64,000 bases of DNA from an uncultured Dorea sp. (GTDB lineage: Bacteria > Bacillota > Clostridia > Lachnospirales > Lachnospiraceae). The notes beneath the pieces were generated by a model that saw only the letters and a program-made list of their open reading frames with translations, had not been told where the DNA came from and did not search any database. The DNA lies in assembly GCA_910586965.1 (NCBI GenBank), contig CAJUMF010000014.1, positions 29,047-93,046 of the forward strand, given 5' to 3'. Below, in pieces: positions 52,762 to 60,935 of this stretch. The stretch's first letter is position 1, and each line of letters begins with the position of its first letter. A program made the position numbers and the translations under genes.

Positions 52762-53319
52762 TTAATTTAGGCGTAACTTTTCATTTATAAAATCTCCGCA
52801 TAGTTTCTCTAAAGCTTTATAATCTAATGCAGCTTTTACATATCCTGCCGATAAGTCATTTTCTGTTTTTTGCTTATATAACAATTTTGCATTTGCAAGA
52901 ATTTTACCCTGGTTTTTACGAATAAATATAATTTCATTCAGCACCAAATCTTTATATGTATCGTCTTTCTCATTTTCAATATCATAAAGATGCAGCTCTG
53001 ATGGTGGAACTGGTATCATATGACTGATTCGCAGAGTTCCCTTTAATTCCCTTTGTCCCTTTGAATTTTTCACCACGATGCGTATAATCGGGATAATACT
53101 CTTTTTAATTACTTTTTTCTCACCGGCAATTTGATAGTCCGATTCTTTTGGCGAAGACATCGGTATATAATAATGGTAGTTTTCCAAACGTAACACTATA
53201 CCAACATACTTTCGGGTATGAACTCTCGTTGTTTCTTTGTTTGAATATACATTCGGAAATATAGCCCGCAAATAATCGATATATTCGTCTGACACACTAT
53301 ACAGTTTAAATTCTTCCAT
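52762..53319 (-). CDS. Type III toxin, ToxN/AbiQ-like endoribonuclease
   Basis: A 185-residue protein with the ToxN/AbiQ opening FKLYSVSDEYIDYLRAIFPN, then TRKYVGIVLRLENYHYYIPM and SSPKESDY, and the C-terminal helix that contacts the RNA. The ATG at 53319 follows AAAGGGAT. Upstream lie a terminator and two 38-nt tandem repeats. ToxN-type toxins cleave RNA and can cause abortive infection; the repeat RNA is the antitoxin. Confidence 0.9.
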   Translation of the reverse strand: MEEFKLYSVSDEYIDYLRAIFPNVYSNKETTRVHTRKYVGIVLRLENYHYYIPMSSPKESDYQIAGEKKVIKKSIIPIIRIVVKNSKGQRELKGTLRISHMIPVPPSELHLYDIENEKDDTYKDLVLNEIIFIRKNQGKILANAKLLYKQKTENDLSAGYVKAALDYKALEKLCGDFINEKLRLN

Positions 53320-53331
53320 TCTATCCCTTTC

Positions 53332-53455
53332 TAAAAAATGAGGGAGCATTACTGCTCCCTACGAGTTTAAAATCTTCCACTATCTGGCAGGAACTCTCCC
53401 GAGTTTAAAATCTTCCACTATCTGGCAGGAACTCTCCAAAGATAGTTTCCTATCT
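53332..53455 (-). ncRNA. Type III antitoxin RNA (ToxI-like), two 38-nt repeats plus terminator
   Basis: Near-identical 38-nt units at 53363-53400 and 53401-53438 (one base differs). On the toxin side AGGGAGCA/TGCTCCCT (53341-53360) with a following T-run forms a terminator. At the 5' end GATAG/CTATC (53441-53454) makes a small hairpin at the predicted start of the RNA. Confidence 0.92.
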
Positions 53456-53668
53456 GTTTTTATTATATGCAATTATATCACAAAAATCAACAAAAATATT
53501 ACAGAACCCTTGAAAATAAAGGAAACTCATAATATCCCCAACATTACATTCTAAATATTCACATAATGCATAAGAACATCCGTTGATACCGCTAAAACAC
53601 CAAAAACTCCGGCACACGGTACTTTTCCCAACCCCCATCGTGCCGCCGATAAGATATAATGTTTTCAT
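53450..53668 (-). pseudogene. P-loop NTPase start joined to an XRE regulator end
   Basis: A 72-residue ORF. Residues 1-20 (MKTLYLIGGTMGVGKSTVCR) are a Walker A-containing kinase-like start. The DNA then matches part of the XRE leader seen at 52568-52596 (27 of 31 bases), and the following YALCEYLECNVGDIMSF resembles the C-terminus of a small Cro/C1-type HTH protein. This is a remnant of two genes. The ToxI promoter lies in its 3' part. Confidence 0.6.
53462..53490 (-). promoter_or_regulatory. Promoter of the ToxI-like antitoxin RNA
   Basis: Minus strand: TTGATT (53485-53490), 17-nt spacer, TATAAT (53462-53467). Confidence 0.75.
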
Positions 53669-53680
53669 AAGCTCTTTTCT

Positions 53681-54436
53681 TTACACTCCCTTACCTGCAA
53701 GGATTTTCTCAAACTTCTTCTCCGACAATATTTCATGGGTCACAAACTCCCCATTATAAAACAGGGAGAACGTCGTAAACGGACACGGCGCACTCTGCGC
53801 CTCCTCCCCCGACCGGATATGTACTGCCTGAAACTCTACGCCCCGCTCCTTCGCCATATTCTCAAGCAGCGGTACATATTTCGCCGTAAAAGGGCATTGG
53901 CTTGTATAATATAATGCAAATCCTCCCGGCATACCCCCATGCTCATGCACCGTATGACAAAAGCAAGGCTTATCCCCGCCTTCCCCAAAAGGAAGATACA
54001 TCAGCTCAAAATAAGGCTTTGCACTGTCGGCTGTCTCAAACCCTTTATACCGCAAATATTTCGGGTCAGCAAGAAATCCCGCTTTCTTTTTCGAGGACAG
54101 GATGACAAGACCCTTCTTTCCCTTTGCCTTGCTGTCCTCCATGCATTGTTCAAGCAAAATGTTCGAGTACCCATGCCCTTTGAACTGCCCGGACACCCAC
54201 AGGCAGTCGATATACATATAGCCGTCCGCCCGAACCGGCGCCCACGCATATTCCGCAGGGATATACTCAATAAAGCATTTCCCACGGACATCCCCCTTTA
54301 AAAATACAAGCCCCTCATCAAGCCTGTCTTTCAGCCAGTTCTTTTTTGATACGACCTGGATGTCTTTATTGTTGGATATGGCGCAGCAAATGTGCTCCTT
54401 CTCAATATTTTCATGTGTCAGCCTTACAAATTCCAT
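53681..54436 (-). CDS. YoaP-like GNAT acetyltransferase with thioredoxin-like C-terminus
   Basis: A 251-residue protein. The GNAT core (~1-150) includes IDCLWVSGQFKGHGYSNILL. The C-terminal part (ALYYTSQCPFTAKYVPLLEN, FQAVHIRSGEEAQ, FSLFYNGEFVTHEI) is a thioredoxin-fold YoaP-like domain. Its ribosome binding site lies within the 99-bp repeat at 54447-54545. Confidence 0.88.
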   Translation of the reverse strand: MEFVRLTHENIEKEHICCAISNNKDIQVVSKKNWLKDRLDEGLVFLKGDVRGKCFIEYIPAEYAWAPVRADGYMYIDCLWVSGQFKGHGYSNILLEQCMEDSKAKGKKGLVILSSKKKAGFLADPKYLRYKGFETADSAKPYFELMYLPFGEGGDKPCFCHTVHEHGGMPGGFALYYTSQCPFTAKYVPLLENMAKERGVEFQAVHIRSGEEAQSAPCPFTTFSLFYNGEFVTHEILSEKKFEKILAGKGV

Positions 54437-54446
54437 GATGTATTCC

Positions 54447-54545
54447 CTCCTTCATACATTTTGCCTTGTCGTTACATCCGCCGCATTCACCAGATATACG
54501 GAATCAGCCTGTACTTTGTCTCCTCACAATATTCCCGGTAGCCTT
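54447..54545. repeat. Direct repeat copy 1 (99 bp)
   Basis: Matches 54998-55096 at 98 of 99 positions, offset 551 bp. It includes the last codons of an isoprenylcysteine methyltransferase gene and the start of the following intergenic region. Confidence 0.9.
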
Positions 54546-54580
54546 CCCTAATCTCCGGACAAAACTCCATGAAAACAGAT
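54487..54580 (-). pseudogene. Duplicate remnant: DUF3788 fragment fused to methyltransferase end
   Basis: Reading minus: VFMEFCPEIREGYREYCEET followed by KYRLIPYIW and a stop. The first seven residues match the DUF3788 gene (VFMEFCSEI near 56090) and the rest matches the end of the adjacent methyltransferase (55038). It appears to be a duplicated copy of that gene pair in which everything between was deleted. Confidence 0.7.
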
Positions 54581-54643
54581 ATCCTTTCGATTTATTGTCA
54601 TTTTTTTTGCTTTAAGGAATTACAATACCTTAATGAAAATGAG

Positions 54644-54991
54644 TTAAATTACATTCTCACCAAGAATTATTTTAGGCATTGTGATTAAGCAGCGGTTCCA
54701 GCGTTTGTAAAATTTCTCTATGCCAAGCTTAGATACTCTTGCATGGGCTTTCTCATCTTCCAGCACCCAATATAAAACATATGTCACCTTGCCTACATTT
54801 CTTGTGAGGCGGACAGGCAATTCCCCCTCTTTAACTGCATTAAAATCTTTTTGCCTGTGGGTACGTTTTATGTAATGTACTTCAATAACGCCGTCTTGTT
54901 TCAAGTAAAATTCAGCTACTTCTTTCATTAGCTCTTCAATTTCATCTAACTTAGTTAATTTTGCCTCATATATGCATATCTCATTAAACAT
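54644..54991 (-). CDS. Dimeric alpha-beta barrel protein (antibiotic biosynthesis monooxygenase-like)
   Basis: A 115-residue protein. The opening (NEICIYEAKLTKLDEIEELM, KEVAEFYLKQDGVIEVHYIK) resembles ABM/ferredoxin-like barrel proteins. The ATG at 54991 follows AAGGAGAGC. It lies between the two copies of the 99-bp repeat. Function unknown. Confidence 0.65.
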   Translation of the reverse strand: MFNEICIYEAKLTKLDEIEELMKEVAEFYLKQDGVIEVHYIKRTHRQKDFNAVKEGELPVRLTRNVGKVTYVLYWVLEDEKAHARVSKLGIEKFYKRWNRCLITMPKIILGENVI

Positions 54992-54997
54992 AATGCT

Positions 54998-55096
54998 CTC
55001 CTTCATACATTTTGCCTTGTCGTTACATCCGCCGCATTTACCAGATATACGGAATCAGCCTGTACTTTGTCTCCTCACAATATTCCCGGTAGCCTT
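54998..55096. repeat. Direct repeat copy 2 (99 bp)
   Basis: Second copy of the repeat at 54447-54545, with one substitution. It spans the 3' end of the intact methyltransferase gene and the ribosome-binding region of the next gene. Confidence 0.9.
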
Positions 55097-55712
55097 TCAG
55101 CCCGTCAGCCAGCAGTTTTTCTTCATCCAAAATCCTGAAAATGACCACGCCGACCAGCACCGGCGCGACTGCAAGCCCGGCCCATGAACCGAGCGCAAAA
55201 GGCGTTGCCAATATGATCAAAACCGCGCCGCTGTACATAGGATGGCGTACTTTTGAATACAATCCCGTTTTTATCACTTTTTGTTCCGACATGAGCTCGA
55301 TGGCGCGGGAGGCAAAAGTATTTTCCCGAAACACTGCAAACACAACAGCAAATCCCGTTACGATGCAAATATCAGCCAGAGCAGAAAGACCTGCGGGAAC
55401 CGCCGCCCACCCCAACCTATGGCCGGCAGAAGGAACGGCAATCAATGCTCCGAACAGAATCGCCGCGATGCTTTGCCCGGCAATCTGTTTCGGGCGGCTT
55501 TCTCTCGGAAGAATCCTCCTCTCGATGAGCGCGGGATTTACCCTCAGAAAATATGCTGTAATAATCAATGTAGGAGCGCAGAAAGAAAGCCAGAAAAGCC
55601 ATCCCAAAGCAAATGACCAGTCACTGGCAGGGATAAAAATCAATCCCATCAAAATGACAAAGAAAACCAAAACAGAAGTGTACGTCAAAAAGAACAAAGT
55701 ATATTTTTTCAT
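55038..55712 (-). CDS. Isoprenylcysteine carboxyl methyltransferase family membrane protein
   Basis: A 224-residue membrane protein with about six helices and the ICMT/PEMT C-terminal motif KVRHPMYSGAVLIILATPFA and LDEEKLLADGLKGYREYCEE, where SAM binds. In bacteria, substrates may be lipids or isoprenoids; none is indicated here. Confidence 0.88.
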   Translation of the reverse strand: MKKYTLFFLTYTSVLVFFVILMGLIFIPASDWSFALGWLFWLSFCAPTLIITAYFLRVNPALIERRILPRESRPKQIAGQSIAAILFGALIAVPSAGHRLGWAAVPAGLSALADICIVTGFAVVFAVFRENTFASRAIELMSEQKVIKTGLYSKVRHPMYSGAVLIILATPFALGSWAGLAVAPVLVGVVIFRILDEEKLLADGLKGYREYCEETKYRLIPYIW

Positions 55713-55745
55713 AAGCCTGACCCCAGTACAACGAATATTAAGTAA

Positions 55746-56165
55746 TTAGCACTTTCTGCGGATTTGGATAAGCTGCTGCAAATCCGCATACAGCCCGTCC
55801 TTATCCTCTATATCGACCATCAGCCATCTCTGAGCGTTGCCTTCCTTCGTCTGAGCATATATATTTTGCAACTCGGCGGTGCATTCCGGCAGTATCGCCT
55901 CCACATGCGCCTTCTCCTTTGCGCCCACAACAACCAGCACCGTAAAATAGCCTTCCCTTGGGTACACGGTGCATAGCGTCTTCCCCGCCTTTTTAAATTT
56001 GATGTTCCAGCCCCTTTCCAGGCTGCACGAGCTGTATTCTATTTTTTCCTTGCACTTATATGTGTCCTTGATTTCCGAACAAAACTCCATAAAAACAGGA
56101 TTCCTCACATATTCGCTTATCTCCTCAAGTGCCGGGCAGACGCCCTTATCCTGTAAATCAATCAT
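55746..56165 (-). CDS. DUF3788 family protein
   Basis: A 139-residue protein with FMEFCSEIKDTYKCKEKIEY, SSCSLERGWNIKFKKAGKTL and YFTVLVVVGAKEKAHVEAIL, matching DUF3788. Function unknown. The ATG at 56165 lies nine bases from AAGGAG; a GTG at 56177 overlaps that site. Confidence 0.8.
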   Translation of the reverse strand: MIDLQDKGVCPALEEISEYVRNPVFMEFCSEIKDTYKCKEKIEYSSCSLERGWNIKFKKAGKTLCTVYPREGYFTVLVVVGAKEKAHVEAILPECTAELQNIYAQTKEGNAQRWLMVDIEDKDGLYADLQQLIQIRRKC

Positions 56166-56270
56166 ATATTCTGTCACTCCTTAATCAGGCTAATACTTTA
56201 GGATGTACTCGTTGCTGACACAGCTTATCTCCCTTCTATCGCCTTGTAGCTACAAACATCTTTTCATCTG

Positions 56271-56530
56271 TTATTTCCATATGTCCAATAATCCAGAATA
56301 AGCCTTCCGGTATTTATAATATTTTTTGCCTTTCCGCCGCGCATATTTTTCAGCTTTCTTAATAAAAATATTCCCCACACCCTTCTCATCCACTTTCGTC
56401 ACAATATTATGGAGATAAAGTGCCGCTTGATGCCTTTTTCATCCATCTACTTCATACGCTCAGGAATCAGATTGAACATTTGGGGAATCTCTTCTTTTTT
56501 TATTTCTCTGAATATATATTTATCGTCCAT
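56271..56530 (-). pseudogene. GNAT acetyltransferase, degraded
   Basis: From ATG 56530 the frame reads MDDKYIFREIKKEEIPQMFN and then meets a stop after ERMK. Related sequence continues in other frames: VTKVDEKGVGNIFIKKAEKY and ARRKGKKYYKYRKAYSGLLD. The CoA-loop region is absent and at least two frame breaks occur. A dead acetyltransferase. Confidence 0.75.
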
Positions 56531-56598
56531 CTTATTACCTGTAAATTATAGTTTTTACCAACTTTGCCATAAATGAAAAGTGTCTCTCTGTACTGCGG

Positions 56599-56826
56599 CT
56601 AACACATCTTATTTTCATAATCCTGCAGTTCATGAAAAATATTATCCACAAATACTGTATTATCCACGATACGATATAGCATAAAATATCTGTGATTCAA
56701 AAAATTAATGCGGCGGTATTCCAACTGACGCAGTCTTGGGTCGTCACACAATTTCAAATAAGATATTTAATAAAACTTTCTAAGTCCTCTTCTGCATCTG
56801 ATGTAACCACTGCTTTATAATCTATA
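56599..56826 (-). pseudogene. RelE-type toxin, deleted and frameshifted
   Basis: DYKAVVTSDAEEDLESFIKY followed by a break, then LCDDPRLRQLEYRRINFLNH and RYFMLYRIVDNTVFVDNIFH in another frame, ending at TAG 56599. About 20 residues are missing at the seam. The expected ATG overlapping the antitoxin end reads ATA. The toxin is inactive while the antitoxin gene next to it is intact. Confidence 0.82.
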
Positions 56827-57108
56827 CTTTGCCCTCATATCACGGGAAACTTCTGCCGCATCTTTATACATTCCCTGTGCTGCATGCTCACGCGCTCTTC
56901 CAAGCTTATCTATTATTTCATGTTCTGTTAACGCTGTATATGGATTTACATTTGCCCTTTTTATCTCAAACGGAAAGCCGTTTACTGCCAGGGCCTGTGT
57001 TAAAAACATACGGATTGCCGTTGTGGTGTCTGTTCCTAAATCTTTAAACAAAGCATCTGACTTTGTTTTTAAATCATCATCTACTCTCACTTGAATCGTA
57101 CTTGCCAT
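56815..57108 (-). CDS. RelB/DinJ family antitoxin, orphaned
   Basis: A 97-residue ribbon-helix-helix antitoxin (ASTIQVRVDDDLKTKSDALF, TTTAIRMFLTQALAVNGFPF, C-terminal DAAEVSRDMRAKYRL). Intact and with AGGAG upstream, but its RelE partner is a pseudogene. It could still regulate or neutralise a related toxin elsewhere. Confidence 0.92.
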   Translation of the reverse strand: MASTIQVRVDDDLKTKSDALFKDLGTDTTTAIRMFLTQALAVNGFPFEIKRANVNPYTALTEHEIIDKLGRAREHAAQGMYKDAAEVSRDMRAKYRL

Positions 57109-57243
57109 TTGCATCTTCTCCTATATCTATTTTATTATTACTATAAAAACAGCAAACAAATACTGACAAGTCAATACGTTTGTGATGACTTAGCATTGTT
57201 ATTTACGCTTTTTTATTAACATGATGACATGTATGAAATGCGC

Positions 57244-58017
57244 TCAACTTTTATTTGCCTGTTCTGACTCCAAGCTGCGGATATCATAATCTTTTTTTAA
57301 CAATGTAAAAATTATTTTCCCGTTAAATAATGATATAAAAGTCATAAAGATATCCGCCATCGGTATAAACAGGAACGCAGGAACCATAACCCGCGTATAA
57401 CGGTTTTTGGTCTGGCGAAGGCTCCGTACACTTGCAGACAGCCTCATCACACAATAAAACACACCGCAGTTAAAAAACAGGTATATCCCGATGTTTTCTG
57501 CGAGAGGCAGCCAGGAAGAAAATGTGATTTCTATCCCCAGTACATATTTTATAAGATTGACTGTGATCAGCACAGCAAAAGCGACAGGATAATAAATTAC
57601 CAGACAATGGAACATCTCACCGCCGCCGATGCCGACACCCCCGCCCCATGTAAGGCCTGCCCGTCTGCACCAGCACTCATACATCCTCAAATGGGACTTA
57701 TTATGTATACCTTCGATAAATCCGTTATTTGATATTGCATATACGGAAAAATGACAGCCATTGTCCACGCAAAATTCCTCTGCCTGCTGCAAAAACTCCA
57801 GAACATGGGAGGGTGTGCCGTCCACGTACAAAGGTGCTGCCACTATAAGGGCATCGATCTCTTTCAGCCGCTGCATTATTTCAGGGTATTCGCTTTTTGT
57901 ACGCAGCGAGGCATGCCATACCTTGCAGCCCGTTAGCAGCAAACCTGCCATTCTGCCAAGAAATTTTGAAGTGCTGCTCTTCTTTTTGGGACTTCCGTTC
58001 AAAATTAAAACTTTCAT
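57244..58017 (-). CDS. Flavodoxin-fold NAD(P)H oxidoreductase with membrane C-terminus
   Basis: A 257-residue protein with an N-terminal flavodoxin-like domain (MKVLILNGSPKKKSSTSKFL, AAPLYVDGTPSHVLEFLQQA, residues ~1-130). About three transmembrane helices follow (VIYYPVAFAVLITVNLIKYVL onward). It overlaps the upstream flavodoxin gene by 4 bp, so both are co-translated. Confidence 0.82.
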   Translation of the reverse strand: MKVLILNGSPKKKSSTSKFLGRMAGLLLTGCKVWHASLRTKSEYPEIMQRLKEIDALIVAAPLYVDGTPSHVLEFLQQAEEFCVDNGCHFSVYAISNNGFIEGIHNKSHLRMYECWCRRAGLTWGGGVGIGGGEMFHCLVIYYPVAFAVLITVNLIKYVLGIEITFSSWLPLAENIGIYLFFNCGVFYCVMRLSASVRSLRQTKNRYTRVMVPAFLFIPMADIFMTFISLFNGKIIFTLLKKDYDIRSLESEQANKS

Positions 58018-58502
58018 AGCTTGATTTCCCCCAGATCCTCAAAACATTCTGCAAAAGTTACTTTGTATGTATCAGCCCCCATGTTGACAGCATGGCTGGC
58101 CACATATTCCTCGGCGGTTTCCCGTTCAAATCCGCTGCATTCACCGTAGAAATACACAATCAAATTCCGTCTTGTTTTATAGCGGTTGATATGATATGTT
58201 TTGCCTTTGCGAAATGTTAAAAACGGCAGACATTCGGATATGCCCCTGTCCAGAAAACGTTTGACTGACGGACTGTAGCCGCCGTAACAAATCTTGCTGA
58301 CAATCACAACATTTTTGCTGTTTCCAGCTAAAGCCCCGCTGTGTTGGAATACATCCGCGTACACACAATACCCTGCGTTTTTTGTCCAGCACTGAAAGCA
58401 GCCCTGACACGGCGCTGCTTTAACATTGGTATCAACGATTTTAAAATCATTCTCCAAATCCCGAAAAGGATATCCTCCCAGATCATGTATCAAAATGTTC
58501 AC
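58014..58502 (-). CDS. Flavodoxin family protein
   Basis: A 162-residue flavodoxin-fold protein (NILIHDLGGYPFRDLENDFK, CQGCFQCWTKNAGYCVYADV, SKICYGGYSPSVKRFLDRGI). The Cys motif C-x2-C-x2-C matches iron-sulfur-free NADPH-dependent FMN reductases of Clostridia. The GTG at 58502 is best supported (GGGGGGTGG upstream). Coupled to the next gene. Confidence 0.82.
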   Translation of the reverse strand: MNILIHDLGGYPFRDLENDFKIVDTNVKAAPCQGCFQCWTKNAGYCVYADVFQHSGALAGNSKNVVIVSKICYGGYSPSVKRFLDRGISECLPFLTFRKGKTYHINRYKTRRNLIVYFYGECSGFERETAEEYVASHAVNMGADTYKVTFAECFEDLGEIKL

Positions 58503-58727
58503 AGCATTCCACCCCCCGTTACACAAATGCCGATTTCTCCTTCTAACCAGATACCCGCAGACCGGCATCCGCAAAACTATATCTACATTTTCCCATTTTG
58601 TCCATCTGCCTCTGCTTTGCCTAAAAGGTACAAAAATGCTTTTATGGGAAATTATTCAAATATATTGTAACAACAGTCTCCATCAGACACAAGAGGACAC
58701 CGTACAATTGAAAGAATCTGGTTTGAA

Positions 58728-59750
58728 TCATTCAAAATAATGGAGAACCATTTTCTGTAATTCCTGGTACTCGGCTGATATATCCGCTCTGTAATCCTCC
58801 AATTCACCGTCCAGCTCCATAAAATCCACATAATACTCATAATTGGAATTTCCCCAATAAAGAATATTTTCATTACAATTATATATCACTCTATCAACAT
58901 CGGAAATCGAAAAGTTTTCTGCATTTTCAAAGGAAATATCCTGGGCCTGCGTGAACACGACTTCAATAAAGCAATCTGTATCATTCATCACTTCACGGTC
59001 CGGGTTGCTTTTCGTTTCAAGCAAATGCCCTCCGCAGTTGGACATCTGAATGCTAAACATATGGTATACCTCAGACTCCGCCTCCACCGCCTGACTCTTT
59101 CCATTAAAATATATACGGACTTCCGAGATATTCTTTTCGACAGCAACGAAACCATCCGGCCGCTCTTCTTCATTGTCACCAGCAATATAAATTCCGGGAA
59201 AGCACGCCGCAAGGACAGCAGCCAGCGCCAAAAAAGTGCGAAGAGCCTTTTTTCTTTTTCCCCTGAAATCCCTCAGGCAGACATAGAGGATATAACCTGT
59301 AAGCGCTCCTGACGTATTAATCAGAAAATCATCAATTTCTGCGTATCTTCCGCCGACCATCTGAAGAAGTTCTATGCCAAGCGATGTCAGCGCACCAACA
59401 CACAGAATCTTCTTCCAATCCCATCTATATGAAACAAAAACGAGCGGCAGCAAAAATCCATATGGAACAAACAGAACAAAATTCAGCAATACCGGAACAA
59501 AAGAACTTCCAACAAAAGGAACGATATTGTAATTCATTGCGCCTGTAAGGCTAAAATGCAAAGAAAAGATACCGACTATTTTTATCAGCAGTATCGCGTA
59601 AATACAAAAAAGCAGCTCCGGCACACATTTCCCTGAAATTTTCTTACGCTTTTTAGCGGCATACATCACTATAAAAAATATAGCATAGACAAAAATACCC
59701 GCTACGATTGCATGCTCTAAATAAAACAAGCCCCACATAATGTAATTCAT
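58728..59750 (-). CDS. VanZ family protein with extracytoplasmic C-terminal domain
   Basis: A 340-residue protein. The N-terminal VanZ domain has GALTSLGIELLQMVGGRYAEID and DDFLINTSGALTGYILYVCL; after a sixth helix near residue 185, about 150 residues of unknown soluble domain follow. GAGGGGAAG overlaps the end of the upstream gene and serves its start. Confidence 0.85.
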   Translation of the reverse strand: MNYIMWGLFYLEHAIVAGIFVYAIFFIVMYAAKKRKKISGKCVPELLFCIYAILLIKIVGIFSLHFSLTGAMNYNIVPFVGSSFVPVLLNFVLFVPYGFLLPLVFVSYRWDWKKILCVGALTSLGIELLQMVGGRYAEIDDFLINTSGALTGYILYVCLRDFRGKRKKALRTFLALAAVLAACFPGIYIAGDNEEERPDGFVAVEKNISEVRIYFNGKSQAVEAESEVYHMFSIQMSNCGGHLLETKSNPDREVMNDTDCFIEVVFTQAQDISFENAENFSISDVDRVIYNCNENILYWGNSNYEYYVDFMELDGELEDYRADISAEYQELQKMVLHYFE

Positions 59751-59752
59751 CG

Positions 59753-60175
59753 CTACTTCCCCTCGGCTATTCGTAAAAGATATCGGTACGCAAATTCAAT
59801 CCCGTCGCAAGTGAGCCTTTCACACATATGCGGAGAGTCATCCTCCGAAAAACCAGAAGGGCGCAGTTCCAAACATCTCAGCGAACCGAATGTCTTGTCA
59901 AAGGCGGCCGCAAAATCATAACAGGCAGACACAATCTCCTCCTCCGCCTTCCCAAGGGCATGAAGATAAATCCCAATAAACATAAGCGAGCCTTCCACGA
60001 TACCGCACTGCGCCCGATACCCGCCCGCGCCGTGCAGCCCGGCTGCAGACCAGATTGTCTGCGGCTCGATAGCTGTTTCAAACAATTCACCCAGACAGAC
60101 GAGCGTCGTCCTGGCACAATTGATATCATCGTTCCAGTACAGTTCATGTACCCGCTTTTCTATATATTCTCTCAT
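59753..60175 (-). CDS. C_GCAxxG_C_C family redox protein
   Basis: A 140-residue protein with conserved cysteines: NCARTTLVCL, GLHGAGGYRAQCGIVEG, GSLRCLELR and HMCERL. This is the C_GCAxxG_C_C family, likely redox-active; here the GCA position reads LHGA, as in one subgroup. It is 2 bp from the downstream VanZ gene. Confidence 0.82.
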   Translation of the reverse strand: MREYIEKRVHELYWNDDINCARTTLVCLGELFETAIEPQTIWSAAGLHGAGGYRAQCGIVEGSLMFIGIYLHALGKAEEEIVSACYDFAAAFDKTFGSLRCLELRPSGFSEDDSPHMCERLTCDGIEFAYRYLLRIAEGK

Positions 60176-60218
60176 TATGTAATCGCTCCTTTGTACACTG
60201 AGGGTAACTTCCGGCTGT

Positions 60219-60698
60219 TTACAGTTCCCGATAGTACGGGCAGATATTTTCGTAATGGCCGTCTTTCATCTTGAACCCATTCGGTATTGTCCCAAGCTGT
60301 ATAAACCCTAACCGCTCATACAAATGCCTCGCATGGATGTTGCTTTCAACAACCGCATTAAATTGAATCAATCGAAAGCCAATCCTTTTCGCATGGAACA
60401 TGCAGTCTTTTACTAGCTGCTCGCCAATATGCCTGCCTCTGCACTCTGCGGTTACTGCATAGCTTGCGTTGCAGATATGCCCGCACCGTCCTATATTGTT
60501 GGGGTGCAAGGTATACAGGCCCACAATCGCTCCATTTTCTTCCGCGACTCCGCAATAACTCTGCGTGCTGAAAAAATCCGCTGCGCTTGACTGTTCCAGC
60601 GGCTCTTCATATGGAAATGCAATGCCTTCCTCCACAATTTCATTCCATATATTTACCATATCTTTCAAATCGTTTTCTCTGTACTCTCTGACTAACAT
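60219..60698 (-). CDS. GNAT N-acetyltransferase
   Basis: A 159-residue acetyltransferase with NASYAVTAECRGRHIGEQLV (CoA loop), FRLIQFNAVVESNIHARHLY and ERLGFIQLGTIPNGF, close to the phosphinothricin/YhhY-like groups. Substrate unknown. Confidence 0.92.
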   Translation of the reverse strand: MLVREYRENDLKDMVNIWNEIVEEGIAFPYEEPLEQSSAADFFSTQSYCGVAEENGAIVGLYTLHPNNIGRCGHICNASYAVTAECRGRHIGEQLVKDCMFHAKRIGFRLIQFNAVVESNIHARHLYERLGFIQLGTIPNGFKMKDGHYENICPYYREL

Positions 60699-60728
60699 TT
60701 TTACACCTCCATCAATTGCCCGATACCA

Positions 60729-60935
60729 TCAGCCAATCTTATTAAATATAACTGTTTTCTCTTTCATAGAGATTTTCCCCACCTGATAGCCGTACTCCGC
60801 AAGTTCCTTTTTATACTTTAGGAACGAATGGTCTATCGGGATTCCCACAATATCCTGTATCTCGTCAAAAGTAAGCTTAAAAGACTGGCGCCCGTCCTTT
60901 CTCACATATTCCCACAAAGCATTGTATTTACTCAC
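60729..60935 (-). CDS. Small conserved protein (YNALWEYV...IPIDHSFL type)
   Basis: A 68-residue protein: KYNALWEYVRKDGRQSFKLT, FDEIQDIVGIPIDHSFLKYK, KEKTVIFNKI. It is a widespread small protein of Firmicutes with unknown function. It overlaps the GNAT gene upstream by 8 bp. Confidence 0.85.
   Translation of the reverse strand: MSKYNALWEYVRKDGRQSFKLTFDEIQDIVGIPIDHSFLKYKKELAEYGYQVGKISMKEKTVIFNKIG

Noticed and set aside
53342..53438. CRISPR array
   Set aside because: The repeats are directly adjacent without spacers and lie before a ToxN-like gene; the same holds for the repeats at 49264 and 63030.
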